NCBI GenBank assembly: GCA_964418485.1
Contig: CAYQMH010000036.1
Span: 1 to 23,131, forward strand
Length of the DNA: 23,131 nt
Reading direction: 5' to 3'
From: JAFGHJ01 sp964418485
GTDB lineage: Bacteria > Hydrothermota > UBA3072
The notes beneath the pieces were generated by a model. The model saw nothing but the letters and a program-made list of their open reading frames with translations, was not told where the DNA came from and ran no database searches. Made by a program: the position numbers and the translations under genes. This document shows positions 7,435-16,124 of the stretch, one piece after another; the stretch's first letter is position 1; each line of letters begins with the position of its first letter.

Positions 7435-9281
7435 CGATTTTTCTCCTTTGGTTTAATATAAAGAATATAATACCAATATGTGTTATAGAATCCTTTACTC
7501 AGAACTTCTTTTGCTTCTACTTCATTTTTTAATTTAGAACGAATACTATGAAACTGCTTGAATTGATTAATCGTTAGCTCATTAATATTATAATCAAACT
7601 TAACACTTCCTGATGGGTATACAGCCCTAATTAACAATAATGCTTCCTCTATATTGCGCGGATATTTTCTATAGCCTAACTTTTTAAATTTATCGAGATG
7701 TTCCATCAAATCCTCAAATCTACAATCAAGTAAATAATATGCCATTAAATATTCAAAAGCCATTTTATTATTTTCATTTTCCTTTAATAGCTCAATTAAA
7801 TCAATATATGAATTTCCGCTGATGGCAACAAAAAAATCGGATTTCGGCATGAATTTACGTTTTAATTGAATTAAACTGTCAGATTTTATTAACGACTCAT
7901 TAAGAAGATAGTTCCGGTAATGTTTAACCCATTTTTTATGCAAAATACTCTTGTTGAGAATATCTAAAAATTTTTCTGCAATATCATATTCTTCGCTGAT
8001 AATATTGGTCATTATAATTAGTTTTAGCATTCTTGGATTATATCCGAATTTTGTTTGCCCCTCATAAGCCATAACCTGGGCCGCCTTAATATGTCCTAAA
8101 TCAAAATATAAATCGGTGACAGGTATTGAAGTTGGCCTATCTAAGTTTTCAATAAATAAACCATCCGGCCCTAACATTTGAGGATAACCGAATAGATGAT
8201 CAAGCATTTGCCCTGTATGATATAATGCTCTATTTACATTAAAATTTACCCAAACATTATATCCTTCTATTCCTAGAGTAACATTCAAAAGCTCATCCCA
8301 CCTGCCCTGTTCCGCAAAATAATCAACCTGAATCTTCTTTTTTTCTCGCAGATCAAAAGAAAATGTTAATATTAAGATCGCGGCAAGTATAATAAAAATT
8401 GTTTGTGCTGATATATTTGATATATGATGGACCCCTACCGGTAAATTTTTTTGTTTTTTAACTTTTTGTTTCTTAACTTTGACTTTGGTATTTTTCAAGT
8501 AAACGAAAAGAACTATTTGCAGCACCGGAGGTGAAAGGAAAAACAAATAAGAATATAAATTTAGGTCAAATTTAAAAGGCCAACTATAGAATCTACGAGG
8601 CATAATGTAAAGATATGCCTCTTTAGGAGTGATCATAAACAAATAACGCGCGGCAATATAAGGGAAGATGAAGTATACTAACGAATTAAGTACGGCATCG
8701 ATATATCTTCCCCGATTTTCCCGGAAAAGTAATTCGCGGGTCATACAAAGTACAACATAAAATAAATACATCCATCCACCCAGAATGTAATAAATTAAAC
8801 ATGACAGAGGAATAATAAATCTTTTGTATCGATTTGGAATCTTTACATAAACAAGGAAAAATATGAGAGCTGATAAATATTTAACAGCTATTGATATGGG
8901 AAAATTATAATCGTTTTGTATAATCAGCAATAAAGCAACAGGCAGAAAAGAAAGGACTAAAGAATATTTAAAATCTCCGATTTTTTTAATAAGCTTGTAA
9001 ATGATAATAAAAATAGCTAAGGAAAGAGCTGAAATTATTAAAGATCCAAGAAAATTAAAATAGAAAAACTGGAAAAAGAATTGAGCAATCAACTCTACCG
9101 GTCCTCCGGGATACGATAGAAATTCTTTCAAATAAGTTTTATCGAAGAGAAATATGGGCTGGTGATTATAATAATATAAGGATGAATCAAAAACTAAAAG
9201 ATAATAAAAAAATAAAAACAAAAATAAAGCTAGAAAAGAAAAATTTGGATTATTGATTATCTTTATTTCTTTTGTTTTCAT
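7431..9281 (-). CDS. DUF6057 family polytopic membrane protein with TPR-like C-terminal half (copy A)
   Basis: A 616-aa protein. Its N-terminal half has about 8-9 hydrophobic segments, the first at 15-32 and the last at 293-309, and a family-typical YPGGPVEL at 57-64. Before the last segment is a lysine-rich heptad-like loop (KVKVKKQKVKKQK, 266-278). The C-terminal 300 residues are soluble and helical, with GRWDELL, YHTGQMLDHLF and LYFDLGHIKAAQ, as in DUF6057. No enzymatic motif is visible. The start is the ATG at 9281 because it aligns with the paralogue (M-K/R-x-KEIKIINNPNF) and GAGGAG precedes it; an upstream TTG/ATG option at 9311 lies before the predicted transcription start. It overlaps the PD40 gene by 4 bp. 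Function unknown; the conserved pairing implies a joint envelope complex. Confidence 0.85.
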   Translation of the reverse strand: MKTKEIKIINNPNFSFLALFLFLFFYYLLVFDSSLYYYNHQPIFLFDKTYLKEFLSYPGGPVELIAQFFFQFFYFNFLGSLIISALSLAIFIIIYKLIKKIGDFKYSLVLSFLPVALLLIIQNDYNFPISIAVKYLSALIFFLVYVKIPNRYKRFIIPLSCLIYYILGGWMYLFYVVLCMTRELLFRENRGRYIDAVLNSLVYFIFPYIAARYLFMITPKEAYLYIMPRRFYSWPFKFDLNLYSYLFFLSPPVLQIVLFVYLKNTKVKVKKQKVKKQKNLPVGVHHISNISAQTIFIILAAILILTFSFDLREKKKIQVDYFAEQGRWDELLNVTLGIEGYNVWVNFNVNRALYHTGQMLDHLFGYPQMLGPDGLFIENLDRPTSIPVTDLYFDLGHIKAAQVMAYEGQTKFGYNPRMLKLIIMTNIISEEYDIAEKFLDILNKSILHKKWVKHYRNYLLNESLIKSDSLIQLKRKFMPKSDFFVAISGNSYIDLIELLKENENNKMAFEYLMAYYLLDCRFEDLMEHLDKFKKLGYRKYPRNIEEALLLIRAVYPSGSVKFDYNINELTINQFKQFHSIRSKLKNEVEAKEVLSKGFYNTYWYYILYIKPKEKNR

Positions 9282-9299
9282 AATCTCCTCAACATCTAA

Positions 9300-9327
9300 A
9301 AAGTAAATCAATTACCTCTTTAGTCAA
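9300..9327 (-). promoter_or_regulatory. Promoter of DUF6057/PD40 operon A
   Basis: Minus strand TTGACT (9327-9322), 16-bp spacer, TACTTT (9305-9300). The ATG is 19 bp past the -10 box. Operon B has the same layout (16091-16118). Confidence 0.6.
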
Positions 9328-9354
9328 GCCCCACCGGGAGACAATCCGCTAACC

Positions 9355-9469
9355 GCTGAGGCTGTGCCAAAAGTCCAAATTTAACGGATTTCTAAAAAAT
9401 AAGCCTTTGAAAAACAAGAACTTAGTTTTCTGCAAATTGCGAAAAAGAGGGTTTTGGCACAGCCTCAGC
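9355..9469. mobile_element. MITE-like element with perfect 18-bp terminal inverted repeats
   Basis: GCTGAGGCTGTGCCAAAA (9355-9372) and its exact complement (9452-9469) bound a 115-bp AT-rich, non-coding unit between the divergent DUF6057-A and TPR genes. The GAGGCTGTGCCAAAA end looks like a transposon terminus. Similar flanks (TAACCGCT before, TTACCGCT after) may be a worn target duplication. A related end, GAGGTTGTACCAAAA, occurs at 23083-23097. Confidence 0.7.
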
Positions 9470-9495
9470 TTACCGCTAAACCCATCCCCCAGATT

Positions 9496-9590
9496 AGCCA
9501 CGGATAAACACAGATACACACGGATTTTTATTCTAACTTCTAACTTCCAGCTACTAACTTCTTTATTAGACACAAAGAGCTCAAAGTTTT
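9496..9590. repeat. Word-like repeats in the divergent spacer
   Basis: AGCCACGGATAAACACAGAT at about 9496, then 'taacttctaacttccagctactaacttc'-type words (9534-9562), then GACACAAAGAGCTCAAAG. There is no ORF with a ribosome site. Confidence 0.55.
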
Positions 9591-9643
9591 CATCAGTTTT
9601 CTTTTAATCTCAAGATTAGGATGTTTGAGATAATTTTTTCTGT

Positions 9644-9672
9644 TTGACAATTTTGCCGAAATTTGTTATAAT
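9644..9672 (+). promoter_or_regulatory. Perfect consensus promoter of the TPR-protease operon
   Basis: TTGACA (9644-9649), exactly 17 bp, TATAAT (9667-9672): fully consensus. The leader to the ATG at 9724 is about 45 nt, and AAGGAGG sits at 9710-9716. Confidence 0.9.
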
Positions 9673-9723
9673 GTATACGTGCTAATCATAGATGATGTAC
9701 TTATTAAAGAAGGAGGTTTAATA

Positions 9724-10908
9724 ATGTTATATCGTTTGAGATACATTTTTATATTAATAGTATTTTTATTTCTCACTAATTGTCCCACAGGCCCCCATAT
9801 AAAGATAAATAAGACTATGGAAGAATTAGAGACTGCTCTTCAAGAAGACCCTAACGACCCTATCGCTTACTACAATATGGGACTGGGATATACTGCTAAG
9901 AACCAATATGAAAATGCTCTTGAATACTTCCGTAAGGCTTTGGAGCTGGAGCCTCATTTCTCCGACGCATATTTTGCCATTTACTGTGTCGAGTTTGCGA
10001 AGGACAAAAAGTTGTATAAAAAAGCTTTCGAAGATGAAGAACACGACCCCGAAACTCAAAAGAAAATAAACGAGGTAAGAAGTTATTTAGATTATGCTAT
10101 AGTTTATAATCCCTTCTTCGATTGGAAGCTTTCTACTATACTTTTGGAAAGAAGGCCTTATAGTGATAACCCATTTACTCAAATGCTTATCGACAGAGTA
10201 TACGATGGTTTCGTACAGTTCAGACTTGGAAATTATGAAAAAGCAGTTGAAAAATTTGACTATTTGATTGAAAAAACACCTGAATTCAGATCGGCTTATC
10301 TTTTTAGAGGTATTGCTCAAGCACAACTGCAAAAATATGAAGAAGCAATCAAAGATTTTCAATTTCTAATAAATAAATTAGAGGAATACAATAAAGAAAA
10401 AGTCATTCCTATTTATTTAAACCCCGCCGAACTCTATTACTTGATAGGCTTCGCATATTTAAACCAGGAAAACCTTTACAACGCAGAAAAAACATTCAAA
10501 AAGGTTATTACGGAAAACATGGGTTTTTATATGGCGCATTTCCAACTTTCAAATATATACAAAAAGAGAGGGGACTACGCAGAAGCATTAAAAGAACTGG
10601 ATGCGACAATAATCGCAAAACCAGACGATCCGATATTTCATTTCTCCAAAGGTGTCTGCCTGAATACAATGGACAGGGATTGGGAAGCCTTGCAGGAGTA
10701 TATGAAGGCTATCTCCATAAATCCAAATTATCCTAAATCTTATTATACTCTCGCCATTGTTTCAGAATCGATAAAAAATAATGAAAAGGCATTGGAAAAT
10801 TATCAAAAGTTTATTGATAAAGCTCCAAAGAGCTTGAGTTCTTTCATAGAGAGAGCGCAAATTAAAATAGATTCGTTACAAAACGAGCAAACTTTACAAA
10901 AAAATTAA
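9724..10908 (+). CDS. TPR-repeat lipoprotein
   Basis: A 394-aa protein. Signal peptide 1-19 with a relaxed lipobox LTNC (Cys20). It then consists almost wholly of tetratricopeptide repeats. Clear units start near DPIAYYNMGLGYTAKNQYEN, SAYLFRGIAQAQLQKYEEAI, ELYYLIGFAYLNQENLYNAE, MAHFQLSNIYKKRGDYAEAL and KSYYTLAIVSESIKNNEKAL, with the usual G/Y/A positions. The start is taken at 9724 (AAGGAGG 8 bp upstream), not the GTG at 9679, which coincides with the predicted transcription start. It is followed after 13 bp by the S41 protease, so the two form one operon. Likely a membrane-anchored scaffold; by analogy with the NlpI-Prc pair of E. coli it might present substrates to the protease (inference from pairing). 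Confidence 0.85.
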   Translation: MLYRLRYIFILIVFLFLTNCPTGPHIKINKTMEELETALQEDPNDPIAYYNMGLGYTAKNQYENALEYFRKALELEPHFSDAYFAIYCVEFAKDKKLYKKAFEDEEHDPETQKKINEVRSYLDYAIVYNPFFDWKLSTILLERRPYSDNPFTQMLIDRVYDGFVQFRLGNYEKAVEKFDYLIEKTPEFRSAYLFRGIAQAQLQKYEEAIKDFQFLINKLEEYNKEKVIPIYLNPAELYYLIGFAYLNQENLYNAEKTFKKVITENMGFYMAHFQLSNIYKKRGDYAEALKELDATIIAKPDDPIFHFSKGVCLNTMDRDWEALQEYMKAISINPNYPKSYYTLAIVSESIKNNEKALENYQKFIDKAPKSLSSFIERAQIKIDSLQNEQTLQKN

Positions 10909-10921
10909 AGGAGGGGGTTTT

Positions 10922-12487
10922 ATGAAAAAAGGGATATTAATATCTTTTGTAAGCTTAATTTCTCTCTATTGCAATATCACAGCTTATGCGCAGGATGATG
11001 GATTATATCAAGAAATGATGTTTTTTTCTAACGTTTTGAACCATATAAAAGCTAATTATGTTGAAGAAGTACCGCCTTCAAAGCTTATCGGCTACGCCGT
11101 ATATGGCGTTCTGACATCCTTAGACCCTCACACAATTTATATGAGTCCCCAGCGATTTGAGATGCTTTTAGAAATCACGGAAGGAAAGGCTTATGGGGTC
11201 GGAATCGAATTTGCTATAATCGACGGACTGCCTACAGTTATCTCTGTCATAAAGGGTGGCCCGGCAGAAAACAATGCCATACAGACAGGCGACGTGCTTA
11301 TAAAAGTCGACGATAAATACGTTACCGATAAAACGGAACCCGAACTTCAATTACTCCTTGCGGGAGAAAAAGGCTCGAAAGTCGACCTGACTTTCAAAAA
11401 GCCATCGATGTCCGGAGAGTTTATAGTCGAAATAAAGAGGGGAGAAATACCCATTAACAGTGTCGATTATCATTTTATTAAGCAATCGAGTACAGGTTAT
11501 ATAAAAGTAGATAGATTCTCAATAAAAACGCCGGAAGAAGTTACCAAGGCTTTAAAAGATTTAAGAAAAGAGGGAATGAATAATCTAGTACTGGATTTAA
11601 GGGACAATCCGGGAGGTGTAGTCGATGCCGCCGTTGGCGTAATCGATTTATTTATACCCAAAGACGAAATTATTGTCGAAATTAAAGGAAGAAAAGAAGT
11701 ATCAAATAGGACTATTTCCGCAACGGGCGACAAAAAGGAACCTCTTTATCCTATCATCGTACTGATAAACCAGGGCTCTGCCAGCGCTTCGGAATTGGTC
11801 TCGGGTGCCCTTCAGGATTATGACAGAGCTCTCGTTGTAGGCGAAAATAGTTTTGGTAAGGGACTTGTTCAGAGCCCTTTCTTTTTGCGTAACGGCGGAG
11901 TTATTTTGATGACAATCGCAAAATATTATACTCCAAGCGGCAGGATTATCCAACGTGACTACGAAGGAAAAAGTTTAAGGGAATATCTCGCGGAGATAAA
12001 AGCTCCCGATACAACAGATTTAGATAGTTCCTCAATTTTTGCTACTAAAGGAGGTCGGAAGGTTTTCGGTAAAGGAGGTATCACTCCGGATATAATAATC
12101 CGGCTGGATACAACAAGTATTTTAGAATCCAGAAAACTAAAAGACCTGATATGTAAATACGGAATCGAGTTTGTTGCAAATAAAAGAAACCAGTTGAAGA
12201 ATTACAAAAAATTTGATGATTATGCTAAAAACTTTTTCGTAGATGAGAAATTACAGAAAGAATTCTTATCCAAAGCTGAAGAGAAAGGCCTGGATATTGA
12301 AGAAATAAAAAAAGAAGAACAGATTATAAATAATCTTATAAAGACAGAAATAGCCGGTATGTATTGGGGCAAAAAAGAAGAAATGATAGTTTCTTTAAAT
12401 ACTGATTACCAGTTGCAAAATGCCTTAGGACACTTAGACGAAGCAGAAAAGATCCTGGAATTATATAGTAAAAATTTTGAGAAATAG
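10922..12487 (+). CDS. ctpA: S41 family C-terminal processing serine protease (CtpA/Prc type)
   Basis: A 521-aa exported peptidase. Signal peptide 1-23 (AYAQ); helical pro-region with LTSLDPHTIYMSP at 64-76; PDZ domain about 90-170 (YGVGIEF, GGPAENNAIQTGDVLIKVD). The peptidase fold has VLDLRDNPGGVV at 223-234 and the catalytic pair Ser288 (in GSASASE) and Lys313 (in FGKGLVQ), 25 residues apart as in Prc/CtpA. A further motif, YYTPSGRIIQ, lies at 335-344. A lysine-rich helical tail of about 120 residues is longer than in minimal CtpA. Start supported by GGAGGGGG. It is cotranscribed with the upstream TPR lipoprotein. Role: trims or degrades envelope proteins from non-polar C-termini. The symbol denotes the family, not proven orthology. 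Confidence 0.9.
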   Translation: MKKGILISFVSLISLYCNITAYAQDDGLYQEMMFFSNVLNHIKANYVEEVPPSKLIGYAVYGVLTSLDPHTIYMSPQRFEMLLEITEGKAYGVGIEFAIIDGLPTVISVIKGGPAENNAIQTGDVLIKVDDKYVTDKTEPELQLLLAGEKGSKVDLTFKKPSMSGEFIVEIKRGEIPINSVDYHFIKQSSTGYIKVDRFSIKTPEEVTKALKDLRKEGMNNLVLDLRDNPGGVVDAAVGVIDLFIPKDEIIVEIKGRKEVSNRTISATGDKKEPLYPIIVLINQGSASASELVSGALQDYDRALVVGENSFGKGLVQSPFFLRNGGVILMTIAKYYTPSGRIIQRDYEGKSLREYLAEIKAPDTTDLDSSSIFATKGGRKVFGKGGITPDIIIRLDTTSILESRKLKDLICKYGIEFVANKRNQLKNYKKFDDYAKNFFVDEKLQKEFLSKAEEKGLDIEEIKKEEQIINNLIKTEIAGMYWGKKEEMIVSLNTDYQLQNALGHLDEAEKILELYSKNFEK

Positions 12488-12666
12488 GAAACCACAAAGT
12501 CCACAGAGACCAATGGGATTAGGAGCAGCGCAAGTTAGAAGTTCAGGGATTAAGTGGTAGGTGTTTTTTCTTAATCCTTGCTTTTCTTCATGGCCTTGCA
12601 ACTAATGCTTAATCCTTGCTAAACTTCAGGCTTTTCTACTAATCCCCAAGAGTTACTCCCTTCTCT
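12488..12666. repeat. Convergent spacer with word repeats, no terminator seen
   Basis: AACCACAAAGTCCACAGAGA lies just past the protease stop. CTTAATCCTTGCTTTTCTT and CTTAATCCTTGCTAAACTT (near 12570 and 12609) are a degenerate direct repeat. It contains no ORF with a ribosome site. Confidence 0.5.
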
Positions 12667-14202
12667 CTAATGTTCAACCACTTTTGTGGCACCTGAGAGA
12701 GCATCGATATCAACTGTTGAGTCAAAATTTGCGTCTATAGGTGCTTTATGAGCAACCTTCATAAGCTTCCAGTAACTGACTGTCACCGGTCCATCGATCA
12801 ATTCCGGTACGTTATAGTTCATGATATATGTATCATAAAACGTGGGGTCTTTTTGCGGCATCAAAAATGACTTATACACATTTCCCAGTGAGTCAACATA
12901 ACTAAAATACAATCTGGAACACAGGCGATCCTTTCTTTTACTGGCAAACACAAACCACCGGCTATTGCTCGACCAGCTATGAAAACTTTCACTATGTTCG
13001 CTATTGATATCAAGTTTCCGGTACTCCTTTGTCTTTAGATCTAACATATAAAGATCACTCGATGGAAAATGTATGGAAAAATATCCGTTATCACTCATAC
13101 AAAATAATATATGTTTCCCATCAGGAGAAACTCTCGGGAAAGAAATACTCTTTCCCGTTTCTTTCGCAGTAATAATTGGCTCTACATCACCCCAATGATT
13201 CGTTTCAACGTCATATGAGATACGCATAAGATCATATTTCGATGCATTAGGCTTATCCTTATTTAACCATTCATGCCCGTTGCAGAAATACAAATACTTA
13301 CCGTCAGGACTCCAATTAGGCAAATTCTCCGTTCGCTTTGTCGAAACTTTTGGAGATGTTGTTATTGTATTTTTTTGTATGTCGTAAATAACCAAATCAG
13401 AAGCTTGATCCCATACATAAATACTCTTATCTTTCCCGGCATGAAATGACTGCGCTGTTTTATTAACTGAAAAGGCAATATGATTCCCATCAGGATGCCA
13501 GGCAGGATAAACGCCTGCAGACATCGTATATTTTGTTCCGGTATTAACTTTATTCACTTTGCCGTTTTTAAGTAGCATCGTACCGCCGTAATCGGCTCTC
13601 ATGTGAAACATCATCTCCTGCGGATTATTATTACAGAAAGAATGACAATTCATGCAGTTCTCTCCGGTCGCTCTATTTGTAAAAATAGCATGTTCATCAA
13701 AATTTTCTAGATTACGTTGATAAATACCCATTCCCCTCCACAACTGATACCCCAGATTTATCAATCGATAAGCAACGTGGCTGTCAATTTCCTCTTTCGC
13801 AATTTTATTCTCTATCGTGCGAAACTGATTCCATTTGTTATTCTGATCTTTGACATATATATCTATATACAGTTCTTTGCCCCTATTTTCAGATAAAATG
13901 GCTTTCCATTTTTTTATGGGAATCATCACAATATTCTTTCCGGCATTGATTCTTATACGTTTCCCGTCTTTGGAATCCGTATAAATATCGATATAAAATT
14001 CTTTTCCTTCTTCATTAATCTTAAAATTCAAAGGGGCGATGTTCGGAGGAATAGTGATACCTGTGTAGTCCGGGTCGATATTGGGTAGACGGTCGATTTC
14101 CGTATAGTCTCCGGGAATTGAATTGGCGCAATTTTGTAAGCATAAGATAATCAAAATAAGGCCAAAAAAGACTTGATTTATGGATTTATAAAATACCCTC
14201 AT
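12667..14202 (-). CDS. TolB-like PD40 lipoprotein with c-type haem motif (copy B)
   Basis: A 511-aa paralogue of the protein at 5890-7434: lipobox LQNC (Cys25), CMNCHS at C183-H187, the same PD40 blades and conserved C-terminal DPTFYDTYIMNYNVPE. Differences cluster around the haem site (LWRGMGIYQRNLENFDEHAI, ATGENCMNCHSFC) and in a blade near 300-320. Copy B carries an extra Cys two residues after the haem His. The start at 14202 is set by AGGAGA just upstream and by exact alignment with copy A. The open frame continues 73 codons upstream to 14421, but that part overlaps the DUF6057-B gene in another frame and is a shadow. It begins 16 bp after the DUF6057-B stop, so the two genes form one operon. 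Confidence 0.85.
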   Translation of the reverse strand: MRVFYKSINQVFFGLILIILCLQNCANSIPGDYTEIDRLPNIDPDYTGITIPPNIAPLNFKINEEGKEFYIDIYTDSKDGKRIRINAGKNIVMIPIKKWKAILSENRGKELYIDIYVKDQNNKWNQFRTIENKIAKEEIDSHVAYRLINLGYQLWRGMGIYQRNLENFDEHAIFTNRATGENCMNCHSFCNNNPQEMMFHMRADYGGTMLLKNGKVNKVNTGTKYTMSAGVYPAWHPDGNHIAFSVNKTAQSFHAGKDKSIYVWDQASDLVIYDIQKNTITTSPKVSTKRTENLPNWSPDGKYLYFCNGHEWLNKDKPNASKYDLMRISYDVETNHWGDVEPIITAKETGKSISFPRVSPDGKHILFCMSDNGYFSIHFPSSDLYMLDLKTKEYRKLDINSEHSESFHSWSSNSRWFVFASKRKDRLCSRLYFSYVDSLGNVYKSFLMPQKDPTFYDTYIMNYNVPELIDGPVTVSYWKLMKVAHKAPIDANFDSTVDIDALSGATKVVEH

Positions 14203-14218
14203 CGATCTTTCTCCTCTT

Positions 14219-16072
14219 TTATTCAAGATTTGTTTCCTTTGGTTTAATATAAAATACATAATACCAATATGTATGATAGAATCCTTGTTGTAGAGCTTCT
14301 TTTGCTCTTTCTTTACTTCCGAAACTAGAAAGAATACTATTGAACTGTCTGAATCGTTCAATTGTCTGCTGATTAATACTATAGTCAAACTTAACTTTTT
14401 TTGATGGGTATATAAACTCAATTGACAATAATGCTTCTTCTATACAGTTCGGATATCTTCTATAGCCTAACCTTTTAAATTTATCGAGATGTTCCAGCAA
14501 ATCCTCTAATCTATAGTCAAGTAAATAATATGCCATTAAATATTCAAAAGCCATTTTATTGTTTTCGTTTTCCTTTAATAGTTCAATTAAATTCTCATCT
14601 GAACGATCGCCGATGGCAATAAAAAAATCGAATTCAGGCATGAGTTTACGTTTTAATTGAATTAAACTGTCAGATTCTATTAACGATTTATCTAAAAGAT
14701 AGCTCCTGTAATGCTTAACCCATTTTTTATGCATAATACTTTTGTTAAGAAGATCTAAGAATTTTTTTGCAACACCATATTTCCCTTCGACAATATTAGT
14801 CACCACAATCATTTTTAGCATTCTTGGATGATATACGAAATTTGTTTGTCCCTCATAAGCCAAAACTTCTGCCGCCTTGATATGTCCTAAATCGAAATAT
14901 AGATCGATGGCAGGTGTTGCACATTGCCTGGGGACGTTTTCAAGAAATAAACCATCAACCCCCAGCATTTGAGGAAAACCGAATAGATTGTCGAGCAATT
15001 GCCCGGCATGATATAATGCTCTGTTTACATTAAAATTTACCAGAGCATCATATTCCTCTGTTTCCAGTGCTAAATTCAATATTTCCTCCCATCTGCCCTG
15101 TTCCGCAAGATAATCGAACTGAACCTTCTTTTTTTCTTGCCGGTCAAAAGAAAATTTTAATATTAAGATTACGGCAAGTATAATAAAAATTGTTTGTGTT
15201 GATATATGTGATATAAGATGGACCCTTGCCGGTAATTTTTTCTGTTTTTTAACTTTTTGTTGTTTAACCTTGACTTTGGTATTTTTTAAATAAACGAAAA
15301 GAGCTATTTGCAGCACCGGAAGTGAAAGGAAAAACAAATAAAAATACAAATTTCGTTCAAAGTTGAAAGGCCAACCATAGAATCTATCAGGCATAATGTA
15401 AAGATATGCGTCTTTAAAATAAATCATAAACAAATACCGCACTGCGATATAAGGGTATATGAAGTATACTAATGAATTGAGTACGGCATAAATATATTTT
15501 CCTGAATGTTTGGAGAAAAAGAATTCGCGGGTCACACAAAGTACAATATAAAACAAATAGTACCATCCACCCAGAATGTAATAAATTAACCATGATAGAA
15601 GAATGAAAAATACTTTGTATCGCTCCGGAATTTTTAGGTAAACAAGGAAAAAGATGAGGGCTAACAAATATTTAAAGGTCAGCATTAATTGGTAATTATA
15701 ATGGTTTTGTACAATCAGCAATAAAGAGACAGGCAGAAAAGAAAGAATTAAAGAATATTTAAAATCTCCGATTTTTTTAATAATCTTGTAAACAATAATA
15801 AAAACAGATAGGGAAAGCGTTGAAAGAACTAAGGATCCGAGCAGATTAAAATAGAAAAACTGCAAAAAGAACTGAGTAATCAACTCTGCCGGTCCTCCGG
15901 GATACGATAGAAATTCTTTTAAGTAAGTTTTATAGAAGAGAAATATCGGCTGGTGATTATGATAATATAGGGATGAATCAAAAACTAAAAGAAAATAAAA
16001 AAACAAAAAGAGAAAGAAAAATAGAAAATAAAAATTTGGATTATTGATTATTTTTATTTCTTTTTTTCTCAT
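14219..16072 (-). CDS. DUF6057 family membrane protein (copy B)
   Basis: A 617-aa paralogue of the protein at 7431-9281, with the same architecture: about 8-9 hydrophobic segments in the first 310 residues, YPGGPAEL, a K/Q-rich loop (KVKVKQQKVKKQKKL) and a soluble helical C-terminal half with GRWEEIL, YHAGQLLDNLF and LYFDLGHIKAAE. Divergence from copy A is spread evenly, unlike the adjacent PD40 genes, which share an identical block. AGG is the only ribosome site near the ATG, and the promoter lies 19 bp upstream. Function unknown. Confidence 0.85.
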   Translation of the reverse strand: MRKKEIKIINNPNFYFLFFFLFLFFYFLLVFDSSLYYHNHQPIFLFYKTYLKEFLSYPGGPAELITQFFLQFFYFNLLGSLVLSTLSLSVFIIVYKIIKKIGDFKYSLILSFLPVSLLLIVQNHYNYQLMLTFKYLLALIFFLVYLKIPERYKVFFILLSWLIYYILGGWYYLFYIVLCVTREFFFSKHSGKYIYAVLNSLVYFIYPYIAVRYLFMIYFKDAYLYIMPDRFYGWPFNFERNLYFYLFFLSLPVLQIALFVYLKNTKVKVKQQKVKKQKKLPARVHLISHISTQTIFIILAVILILKFSFDRQEKKKVQFDYLAEQGRWEEILNLALETEEYDALVNFNVNRALYHAGQLLDNLFGFPQMLGVDGLFLENVPRQCATPAIDLYFDLGHIKAAEVLAYEGQTNFVYHPRMLKMIVVTNIVEGKYGVAKKFLDLLNKSIMHKKWVKHYRSYLLDKSLIESDSLIQLKRKLMPEFDFFIAIGDRSDENLIELLKENENNKMAFEYLMAYYLLDYRLEDLLEHLDKFKRLGYRRYPNCIEEALLSIEFIYPSKKVKFDYSINQQTIERFRQFNSILSSFGSKERAKEALQQGFYHTYWYYVFYIKPKETNLE

Positions 16073-16090
16073 AAATACCTCAATATGTAA

Positions 16091-16118
16091 AGAATAAAAC
16101 GATTATATGTTTAGTCAA
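16091..16118 (-). promoter_or_regulatory. Promoter of DUF6057/PD40 operon B with an upstream mini-hairpin
   Basis: Minus strand TTGACT (16118-16113), 16-bp spacer, TATTCT (16096-16091). Six bp upstream of the -35 lies a hairpin with a 3-nt loop: CAGCGC-GAA-GCACTG on the plus strand (16125-16139). Confidence 0.65.
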
Positions 16119-16124
16119 GTCCCA

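Noticed and set aside
9349..9607. Two short ORFs across the MITE and word repeats
   Set aside because: They are accidental openings in an inverted repeat; no ribosome site or protein-like composition.
14203..14421. 73-codon N-terminal extension of PD40 copy B
   Set aside because: It overlaps the DUF6057-B gene in another frame, and copy A lacks it; the start at 14202 has its own Shine-Dalgarno.
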